Source: Solobacterium sp. UBA1761 | GTDB taxonomy: Bacteria; Bacillota_I; Bacilli_A; Erysipelotrichales; Erysipelotrichaceae | Assembly: GCA_002315565.1 (NCBI GenBank) | Contig: DCHD01000020.1 | Span: 1-23,299 of the forward strand | Length of the DNA: 23,299 nt | Reading direction: 5' to 3' | The notes under the pieces: model-generated | Told to the model about the DNA's origin: nothing | Seen by the model: the letters and a program-made list of their open reading frames with translations, nothing else | The model's database searches: none | Program-made: the position numbers and the translations under genes | Shown here: piece by piece, positions 13,040 to 19,384 of the stretch | How the letters are laid out: each line of letters starts with the position of its first letter | How positions within the stretch are numbered: the stretch's first letter is position 1

Positions 13040-15499
13040 TTATTCTTCCTCCTCTAAAAGGTAACGCAGTGACTCTAAAGGTCTATTGCTTATTTTTGTA
13101 TTATAGCGGGTGTTGTTTTTCTGGAAATTCTCATAACGGATGATGAATTCTCTGCTTGATAGAACTGAAGAGCCGTTTGAGGAAACTTTCAGCTGTTCAA
13201 GGGAATCGGAAGTTACGACAATCACTTTGTATTTATCCATGAGCTCCCTGGATTTCTTTTCAATATAGTAGTCAGCTATTTCATTCTGTTTTGTATAGAC
13301 AATGGTTATGCCGTCATAATCTGATACCTGAGCTCTGGTTGAGGTGTTTTTGTAGGCATCAAATACCAGTACGACATCAGCATTTACATATCCTTTAAAG
13401 TCTACGGCGATATTGATTACCTTTTCTCTGGCGTTGATCAGATCTTCATTTGCCAGATCTTCATCAAGCTGATACATCAGGTTATATCCGTCAATCAGAT
13501 AGATTAATGGTTTGGAAGGTTTAGGAACATATTCATGAGCTTCTTCCTTCTTATAGTTGAATGATAGACGAGGTTTTGGCTTATAGATTGAATTGAATAC
13601 TCTTTCAAGTTCGGCCTCAGTTATCTTTGACTTGTTTGGTGTGATGTTTATGGTTTCGGTTTTTACGTAGTCACTTAGACTTAGATGCATGTTGGCAAAT
13701 ACATCTTCAGGTTCAACGTAGTGACCGGCACCGTTAGAACAGAAGACTGATCCGGCAGGGTTGTGGTAGTCTCTTCTAAAGTCGTATCCTCTATCTTCAA
13801 TTACTTCTTCCGGATTGATTGCTTTATCATAAATGGTTTCATCAATTGTAAAAGAGAGATTGCCCTTGAGTTTTGACCTTAAGGCAGTAATGGTTTTATT
13901 GAACTGCTTTACCGGTATTGAGACAATAATCGAATTCTCTTTGATGGTATAGAGATATGACTGCTGGGTAAGATGCGATATTACGGTATTCTGGCTTTCA
14001 TCAGTTGTTGAGATTGTTGTCAGATAATAAGGCTCAAGTAATTGAGACTCATTCTGCCATAGTGCATGTCTTAATGCACGCCTTGTAGCTTCAACAAGGT
14101 CCTGACCTTCGGTATGTTTAAGATGAGTCTTCATATCAAGAATGGTGATTCTTATGTTGGTCAAAGGACTGTTTGTTAGTATGCCTTTCATGGTATAGGT
14201 TTTAAGATATGTCAGAAGGGTATTGGTATAGTTGTTGTCGATATTGCTTCTGACTTCAAGCTGCTTGTCAGATGGTTCTGTCTTGAGTATTACTTCTGCG
14301 TAATGTCTTAAAGGTTCAAAGTGTCCTACACCGACTGATTCTTTGGTTATGGTTTCTTTATATCTGATGATAGGTGAAGAAAACGAGATATCAATTCCAT
14401 ATCTTTCTTTTATCTCAGACTTTATTATCAGTTCATGCAGTTCACCGTTCAGTTTTATGAAGACTTCTTTGTTTTCTAAAGAGATGTCAAGGTTTGTCTG
14501 CTCATTGTTGAGTGGAGAAATCAGTTTATATAGTTCATTGGCATCAAGGTCAGAAATAATGCGGTATTTGAGACTTGGAAGTTTCAGTTCAATATCTTTT
14601 CTAAGTGATGGGATATATGTGCCGTTTGTGAGTGTTTTTAAGCCTTTTACAGCAGCGATATCTCCGGCTTCAATATTATTGACAGGTAAAAGATTAAGGC
14701 CTGATACCTGGTAGATTTCATTGATTTTTTCATTTCCTACAGTCAGTTTGTTTGCTAGTGTACCTGATAGTACCTTGAGGTAAGTAAGGTCCTGGGCAAC
14801 TTTATAGATGTAGGCATTGAGATTGCCGTTTGGGTTGTAGTCAGTCTCAATATATTCATCTATGTAGTCAAGCAGTTCTTCTGTTCCTTCATCTTTTAAG
14901 GCTGAACCGAAAAATACCGGGAAGAAGGCATTGTCTTTTAAGGAACTTACCACCACATCGTGAGGTAGAGTATTATGTTCAAGATAATAATCCATCAGTG
15001 ATTCATCTGACAGTGATAATTCTTCTAAGGCGTCTTTATAGAATACGCATGTTGGATCAAGTTTTTCTTTTAGAGAAGAGATGATTTCGTCTTTTGACTT
15101 TGAGGCAATATCCATTTTATTGATGAAGATAAGAATGGGAATATTGTAGTTCAGAAGATTTGAGAACTGCCTTATTGTGTCAGCAGGTATATCTTCGTTG
15201 GCCGCAATAATAAGTACAGCAGCATCAAGTATGGATATGGCTTTATTGGCTTCAAAAGAAAGGTCAGAGTGACCTGGTGTATCAATATAGTTATATTCTT
15301 TATCTTTATAGGTGAATCTTGCTTCCTTGTTGAAGATGGTGATACCTTTTTCTTTTTCTAAAGTTCCATAGTCAAGGAATGTTGACGCATTATCAACTCT
15401 TCCTTTATTACGTATGGATTGAGACATAAAAAGAATACTCTCAGAAAGAGTAGTCTTGCCGGCATCTACATGGGCTAATGCGCCTAGGGCAATCTTCAT
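13040..15499 (-). CDS. Tet(M)/EF-G-like ribosomal GTPase fused to a Rae1/YacP-type NYN nuclease domain
   Basis: An 819-residue protein. Residues 1-215 are a translational GTPase domain: G1 AHVDAGKT (9-16), G2 KGIT (51-54), G3 DTPGH (73-77), G4 NKMD (127-130), G5 GSA (198-200). EF-G-like domains II-V follow to about 610, with GVGHFEPLRHYAEV (390-403) and HLKHTEGQDLVEATRRALRHAL shortened to HTEGQDLVEATRRAL (462-476). After a linker, 663-795 is an NYN/PIN-like domain like Rae1 (YacP), the ribosome-dependent mRNA endonuclease of B. subtilis: LIDGYN (Asp670), VFDAYK (Asp714), YTKQNEIADYYIE (Glu740, Asp743) and VVTSDSLEQ (Asp765). All expected acidic residues are kept. I infer a factor that enters the ribosomal A site and may cut mRNA there. 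It is not evidence of tetracycline resistance. No Shine-Dalgarno sequence precedes the ATG. Confidence 0.9.
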   Translation of the reverse strand: MKIALGALAHVDAGKTTLSESILFMSQSIRNKGRVDNASTFLDYGTLEKEKGITIFNKEARFTYKDKEYNYIDTPGHSDLSFEANKAISILDAAVLIIAANEDIPADTIRQFSNLLNYNIPILIFINKMDIASKSKDEIISSLKEKLDPTCVFYKDALEELSLSDESLMDYYLEHNTLPHDVVVSSLKDNAFFPVFFGSALKDEGTEELLDYIDEYIETDYNPNGNLNAYIYKVAQDLTYLKVLSGTLANKLTVGNEKINEIYQVSGLNLLPVNNIEAGDIAAVKGLKTLTNGTYIPSLRKDIELKLPSLKYRIISDLDANELYKLISPLNNEQTNLDISLENKEVFIKLNGELHELIIKSEIKERYGIDISFSSPIIRYKETITKESVGVGHFEPLRHYAEVILKTEPSDKQLEVRSNIDNNYTNTLLTYLKTYTMKGILTNSPLTNIRITILDMKTHLKHTEGQDLVEATRRALRHALWQNESQLLEPYYLTTISTTDESQNTVISHLTQQSYLYTIKENSIIVSIPVKQFNKTITALRSKLKGNLSFTIDETIYDKAINPEEVIEDRGYDFRRDYHNPAGSVFCSNGAGHYVEPEDVFANMHLSLSDYVKTETINITPNKSKITEAELERVFNSIYKPKPRLSFNYKKEEAHEYVPKPSKPLIYLIDGYNLMYQLDEDLANEDLINAREKVINIAVDFKGYVNADVVLVFDAYKNTSTRAQVSDYDGITIVYTKQNEIADYYIEKKSRELMDKYKVIVVTSDSLEQLKVSSNGSSVLSSREFIIRYENFQKNNTRYNTKISNRPLESLRYLLEEEE

Positions 15500-15505
15500 G
15501 TATTC

Positions 15506-15511
15506 ATTATA
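15506..15511 (-). promoter_or_regulatory. -10-like box directly before the GTPase-NYN gene
   Basis: TATAAT on the minus strand ends only 6 bases before the ATG at 15499, so initiation there would give a leaderless message. No -35 box is visible at the right distance, and the upstream terminator's T-tract adjoins it. The gene also lacks a Shine-Dalgarno sequence. Confidence 0.3.
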
Positions 15512-15512
15512 T

Positions 15513-15534
15513 AAAAAAAGAGGTAAAACCTCTT
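15513..15534 (-). terminator. Terminator after the small two-TM protein gene
   Basis: On the minus strand, AAGAGGT and ACCTCTT pair around a 3-base loop and run into seven T. It overlaps the stop codon of the upstream gene and ends 13 bases before the GTPase-NYN start. Confidence 0.8.
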
Positions 15535-15788
15535 CATTTACTGTTACGGATTTTTGTGATCAGGGCAATTACATTCAGTACGGTATAGGCTGCAATTGCA
15601 AGTAGAGCAATGAGTGTAAACATCAGTGCTTTACCAGTATAGCCATACTGGATTGTCGTTACCAGAAGTAACACAGTCAGTAACAGAGAGAATGCAGTAT
15701 AGATAATCAGTCTGGTCATGGAGAAATTTTTGGCTGCATTCTTTGTGTAGTCTTTAATATTCAATGGTTTTGGGGCTTTTTTCTTCAT
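15534..15788 (-). CDS. Small two-TM membrane protein of unknown function
   Basis: An 84-residue basic protein with a Lys-rich N terminus (MKKKAPKPLNIKDYTKN) and two hydrophobic helices (about 26-46 and 53-77), the second followed by KIRNSK. The positive-inside rule puts both ends in the cytoplasm. No family is recognised. No good ribosome binding site is visible. Its upstream region is shared with the divergent RpiR gene and its operator array, so its expression may respond to the same regulator. A terminator directly after its stop argues against strict co-transcription with the GTPase-NYN gene. Confidence 0.65.
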   Translation of the reverse strand: MKKKAPKPLNIKDYTKNAAKNFSMTRLIIYTAFSLLLTVLLLVTTIQYGYTGKALMFTLIALLAIAAYTVLNVIALITKIRNSK

Positions 15789-15814
15789 AATTCTATTGTA
15801 AATGATAGATTTGA

Positions 15815-15869
15815 GTAACGCTGTTACTAAATGTTACAATAAATGTAACAGATTGTAACGAGGTGTAAC
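15815..15869. promoter_or_regulatory. Operator array upstream of the RpiR gene
   Basis: Six GTAAC/GTTAC half-sites start at 15815, 15823, 15833, 15845, 15855 and 15865, mostly 10 or 12 bases apart and so mostly on one face of the helix. The best inverted repeat is TGTTACA-ATAAA-TGTAACA (15832-15850). The last copies overlap the ribosome binding site (GAGGT, 15860-15864) of the regulator, which suggests autoregulation. Confidence 0.6.
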
Positions 15870-15872
15870 AAT

Positions 15873-16631
15873 ATGGATTTCTATGAGAAAACAAGCAGCG
15901 CAATGGTCAAACTGTCCAGTTCTGAACAACAGATACTGACCTATGTCGTTAAAAACATGCATATTGTAAAGAAGATGTCGATTAGAGACTTGGCTAGTGC
16001 CTGCTATGTGTCTACGACATCGATTTTCAGATTTGTTAAAAAGCTGGGTTATGAAGGCTTTTCGGAGTTTATTGATGCGATTGGTGAAACTGAAGCTGAA
16101 ACAAGAAAGATAACTATTCCATCAATCGTCAAGAACGACAATTACCGTGATTCCTATCTTAAAAACATCATGGAAGCAGTTAAGGTAATCACTGATGAAA
16201 AGATTGAGAAATTTCAGGAAATAATGTACAAGAACCCTGATATTTATATTATTGCCGAAGGCTTAAGTAAAGAAGTTGGCCATTATTTTACGCGTTTACT
16301 TACTATATGTGGCTATAATGTATTCTTTCCTACTGAATCATTTGAAAAGAAGATGATGTTAAGGAAAGTTAAGCGTGATGACGTACTTCTTGTTCTTTCC
16401 TATACGGGAGATAATGAAAAGTCAATTCATGAAATAGAAAAAGTATTTGCGATTGCTACTCCTACGATTATTTCTTTTACTAGAGCTGACAATAATGCCA
16501 TCCAGAATATGTCGGATCTTAACTTCTATGTGTTTGCTGATGAGATCAATTATGAGGGTATTGACTGTACAAGCAGGATAGGCATGATTGCCATAATGGA
16601 AACTCTGCTCTATAAACGACTGAATAAGTAA
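15873..16631 (+). CDS. RpiR/MurR family transcriptional regulator of the agmatine cluster
   Basis: A 252-residue DNA-binding regulator. Residues 10-70 are an HTH_6 domain (SSSEQQILTYVVKNM, SIRDLASACYVSTTSIFRFVKKLGY). Residues 105-245 are an SIS domain, which in this family usually binds phosphosugars; here VLSYTGDNEKS (173-183) is the typical ligand-loop region. GAGGT 8 bases before the ATG supports the start. Near-identical operator-like sites flank the gene on both sides and precede the agmatine deiminase gene, so it probably controls itself and the cluster. An RpiR-type regulator is not what I know from well-studied agu clusters, whose AguR is a LuxR-like membrane protein. The ligand is therefore an open question. 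Confidence 0.88.
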   Translation: MDFYEKTSSAMVKLSSSEQQILTYVVKNMHIVKKMSIRDLASACYVSTTSIFRFVKKLGYEGFSEFIDAIGETEAETRKITIPSIVKNDNYRDSYLKNIMEAVKVITDEKIEKFQEIMYKNPDIYIIAEGLSKEVGHYFTRLLTICGYNVFFPTESFEKKMMLRKVKRDDVLLVLSYTGDNEKSIHEIEKVFAIATPTIISFTRADNNAIQNMSDLNFYVFADEINYEGIDCTSRIGMIAIMETLLYKRLNK

Positions 16632-16682
16632 CAAACGTTACTATAAATGTAACAGCATACTAAATAAGCCTGTAACGTTACA
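16628..16682. promoter_or_regulatory. Second operator array, between the RpiR gene and agmatine deiminase
   Basis: Five GTAAC/GTTAC half-sites start at 16628, 16637, 16649, 16672 and 16677. GTTAC-TATAAAT-GTAAC (16637-16653) differs from the upstream copy at 15833-15849 by a single base. TGTAACGTTACA (16671-16682) is a perfect palindrome. Confidence 0.6.
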
Positions 16683-16688
16683 AAACAA

Positions 16689-16717
16689 GGCAGCAGTGAT
16701 TCTGCTGCTTTTTCTTT
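16689..16717 (+). terminator. Terminator after the RpiR gene
   Basis: GCAGCAG-TGATT-CTGCTGC (7 bp, plus a G-T pair) is followed by TTTTTCTTT. It separates the regulator transcript from the agmatine operon, so the latter should have its own promoter. Confidence 0.8.
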
Positions 16718-16737
16718 ATTTAAAATATATCTAACAG

Positions 16738-16757
16738 GTCTGTAAACGTTTACAGAC
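16738..16757. promoter_or_regulatory. cre-like palindrome before agmatine deiminase
   Basis: A perfect 20-bp inverted repeat whose core TGTAAACGTTTACA (16741-16754) fits the CcpA catabolite-response (cre) consensus. Other LacI-family regulators bind similar sites. It ends 29 bases before the aguA start. I see no convincing -35/-10 pair around it; TAAAAT at 16721-16726 is a possible -10, which would put the site at or just after the transcription start. Confidence 0.6.
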
Positions 16758-16786
16758 GCATTAAATGCCTATAAGGAGGAAATATA

Positions 16787-17881
16787 ATGGCAAAAAGAAT
16801 TGACAGCACTCCTAAAAAAGATGGATTTAGGATGCCAGGTGAGTTCGAACCACAGGAAAAGATCTGGATGATCTGGCCTGAAAGACCAGACAACTGGAGA
16901 GACGGAGCTAAACCTGCTCAGCGTGTTTACACTGAAGTAGCTAAGGCTATCAGAGAGTTCGAACCTATTACTGTTTGTGTTTCACCAGCTCAGTATCAGA
17001 ATGCAAGAAATATGCTTCCTGCAAATATCAGAGTGGTTGAAATGACTTCAAATGATTCATGGATCAGAGACTGTGGTCCTACATTCGTTAAGAATGACAA
17101 GACAGGCGAAGTAAGAGGTATCGACTGGGATTTCAACTCTTGGGGCGGACTTTATGATGGTCTATACTTCCCATGGGATCAGGATGACCTTGTAGCTCAG
17201 AAGGTTTGTGAAATCGAAGAAAAAGATTCATACAGAACTCCAGGTTTCGTACTTGAAGGCGGTTCTATCCATGTTGACGGCGAAGGTACATTATTAACAA
17301 CTGAAATGTGCTTACTCTCTCCTGGAAGAAACCCAGATATGACTAAAGAAGAAATTTCTGACAAGTTATGTGAATATCTGAACCTTGAAAAGATTATCTG
17401 GATCAAAGATGGTATCGACCCAGCAGAAACAAACGGACATATTGATGACGTTGCATGTTTCATCAGACCTGGTGAAGTTGCTTGTATCTGGACTGAAGAT
17501 AAGAATCATCCATTCTACGAGCAGGCTCAGGCAGCTTACAAGACATTAACAGAAGCTACAGATGCTAAGGGCAGAAAGCTTAAAGTTTGGAAGCTTTGTC
17601 TGACTAAGGAACCTTGCTACCTGAAGGGTGCAGCTACAATCGATTCAGTTGAAGGTACATTACCAAGAGAAGACGGCGAAGTTTCAATCGCTTCTTACAT
17701 GAACTTCTTAATCGTTAACGGTGGCGTTATCGTTCCACAGTATGGCGATGAAAACGATGAACTTGCATTAAAACAGGTTCAGGAAATGTTCCCTGAAAGA
17801 AAAGCTGTTGGTGTTAGAACTGAAGAAGTTGCATATGGTGGAGGAAACATTCACTGTATCACTCAGCAGCAGCCTAAGTAG
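16787..17881 (+). CDS. aguA: Agmatine deiminase
   Basis: A 364-residue cytoplasmic enzyme of the guanidino-group-modifying superfamily. It hydrolyses agmatine to N-carbamoylputrescine and ammonia, the first step of the pathway encoded here. The nucleophile is Cys357 in GGGNIHC, the same position as in the Enterococcus faecalis enzyme. His218 and Asp220 (TNGHIDD) and Asp95 (NDSWIRDCGPT) complete the active site. Length is normal for the family. AAGGAGG (16773-16779) stands 7 bases before the ATG. Codon choice is strongly biased (few ATA, many ATC, GGT and GCT), which suggests high expression. Control by the RpiR-type sites and the cre-like palindrome upstream is inferred. Confidence 0.96.
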   Translation: MAKRIDSTPKKDGFRMPGEFEPQEKIWMIWPERPDNWRDGAKPAQRVYTEVAKAIREFEPITVCVSPAQYQNARNMLPANIRVVEMTSNDSWIRDCGPTFVKNDKTGEVRGIDWDFNSWGGLYDGLYFPWDQDDLVAQKVCEIEEKDSYRTPGFVLEGGSIHVDGEGTLLTTEMCLLSPGRNPDMTKEEISDKLCEYLNLEKIIWIKDGIDPAETNGHIDDVACFIRPGEVACIWTEDKNHPFYEQAQAAYKTLTEATDAKGRKLKVWKLCLTKEPCYLKGAATIDSVEGTLPREDGEVSIASYMNFLIVNGGVIVPQYGDENDELALKQVQEMFPERKAVGVRTEEVAYGGGNIHCITQQQPK

Positions 17882-17909
17882 TTTTTAAGCAGATATTAAA
17901 TTGGTTTAT

Positions 17910-17935
17910 AGTCCCGCTTGTCCATAAGCGGGACT
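17910..17935 (+). terminator. Strong intercistronic hairpin between aguA and the antiporter gene
   Basis: AGTCCCGCTT and AAGCGGGACT form a perfect 10-bp stem with a 6-base loop. No T-tract follows (TAGACATAA). It is more likely an mRNA-stability or partial-termination element that sets aguA expression against the genes downstream. Confidence 0.6.
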
Positions 17936-17972
17936 TAGACATAAATTAATCATTTATAAGAAAGGGATAATT

Positions 17973-19349
17973 ATGGAAAACAATGGAAAAGTCTCATTAA
18001 CTAAGACCGTACTGTTTACTGTATGTTCAATCTTAGTATTAGACTCATTCGTAGCACCTACAATCTTAGGTGTTTCATCAATTACAATTTGGATTATTAC
18101 AGCTATTTTCTTCTTCTTACCTTACGGTCTGTTAAGTGCTGAACTTGGTTCAACTTATCCAGATGATGGTGGTATCACTTCTTGGGTTCAAAGAGCATTC
18201 GGCGAATTCTGGGGCGTTATGGAAGGCTGGATGTACTGGATTAACGTTGCATTCTGGATGCCAGCAGTATTCACTGCTTTCTCTGGATGGACAGTTATGG
18301 CATTAAGCTTTGCTGGAATCGAAGTACCAGTAGCTATCGAAGCTGGCCTTGCAGTAGTAATGTGCTGGGTTATCGTTTATATCGGTATCAAAGGTATTGA
18401 CCTTTCAGTAGAAGTTGCTGCTATCATGGCTTACCTGAAGATGGGTATCCTTGTATTATTAGGTATCCTTGGTGTTGCTTATGCTATCAAAAACGGTCTT
18501 GCTAATGACTTCTCAGGAATCAACTGGGTTCCTGCTGTTGAAGATGTAATCAACTTCTCAGACGGTGGTTACTTCGGCGTTATCGTTTATAACCTGTTAG
18601 GCTTTGAACTTATCGGTTCAATCGGTTCTCAGATTGAAGATGCTAAACACACAGTTCCAAAGATGACTATCGTTGCTGGTGTTGCTATCGTTGCTATCTA
18701 CTGTATTGGTTCATTCGGCGTTCTTGCTGCTATTCCAGCAGATGCTATCGATGAAGTTGACGGTTTCGTTTATGCTCTTCAGGAATTATGTACAGTATTC
18801 GGTCCTGCTGGCAATGTAATCTTTGCGGTTGTATTAGTAGGCGCAATCCTTACATTAGTTGCTAACATGATCACTTGGTGTCTAGGTGCCAACGAATCAT
18901 TCATGGCTGCTGAACTTGACAAGAGATCTAAATTTTTAGGTCATAGACACGCTAAATATGACACAGCTGACAATCTGTATATCGTGATGGGCGTTGTAGC
19001 AAGTGCTTTATGTATTCTTAACTATGCATTATCAGGCGATGCTAACGATGTATTCTGGGCTCTATTCTCATTCTCATCAATCGTCTTCATGCTTTGCTAT
19101 GTAATCGAATTCATCGCTGCATTAAAACTTAAGTTCACTGACAACACTCCACGTGTATACGAAGTTCCTGGTGGAAAATTCGGTATGGTTGTATGTGTAG
19201 TTCTTTGTGAAGCTTCAGTATTACTTGCTATCTTAGGTCTAGTTGACCTTGATGTAACTGGCTATGGATTCTGGATGCAGCTGATCGGCTTAATCCTTAC
19301 ATTCGTTGTTGGTGTAGTTCTATACAATTCAGGCAAGAAAAAAGCATAA
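17973..19349 (+). CDS. aguD: Agmatine/putrescine antiporter, APC family
   Basis: A 458-residue inner-membrane protein with about 12 hydrophobic helices. It belongs to the amino acid-polyamine-organocation superfamily (LLSAELGSTYPDDGGITSWV early, NLLGFELIGSIGSQIEDAKH near residues 208-227, typical of TM6 and its flank). In agmatine deiminase clusters this transporter exchanges external agmatine for internal putrescine. That assignment here is by context, because APC sequences alone do not fix the substrate. AAAGGG stands 6 bases before the ATG. The gene shares the strong codon bias of aguA and follows it in the same orientation, with the hairpin at 17910-17935 between them. Confidence 0.88.
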   Translation: MENNGKVSLTKTVLFTVCSILVLDSFVAPTILGVSSITIWIITAIFFFLPYGLLSAELGSTYPDDGGITSWVQRAFGEFWGVMEGWMYWINVAFWMPAVFTAFSGWTVMALSFAGIEVPVAIEAGLAVVMCWVIVYIGIKGIDLSVEVAAIMAYLKMGILVLLGILGVAYAIKNGLANDFSGINWVPAVEDVINFSDGGYFGVIVYNLLGFELIGSIGSQIEDAKHTVPKMTIVAGVAIVAIYCIGSFGVLAAIPADAIDEVDGFVYALQELCTVFGPAGNVIFAVVLVGAILTLVANMITWCLGANESFMAAELDKRSKFLGHRHAKYDTADNLYIVMGVVASALCILNYALSGDANDVFWALFSFSSIVFMLCYVIEFIAALKLKFTDNTPRVYEVPGGKFGMVVCVVLCEASVLLAILGLVDLDVTGYGFWMQLIGLILTFVVGVVLYNSGKKKA

Positions 19350-19384
19350 TTTTGGATTATAACTAATTAGGAAACAACTTAATT

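Noticed and set aside
13040..15499. Calling this gene a tetracycline resistance determinant
   Set aside because: The GTPase part is only distantly Tet(M)-like, and the NYN fusion and divergent domain IV do not match known ribosomal protection proteins. Similarity of this kind does not show resistance.
16721..16731. TAAAAT/TATATC as a definite -10 box of the agmatine operon
   Set aside because: No matching -35 box is present at 16-18 bases, so the promoter position is left open.
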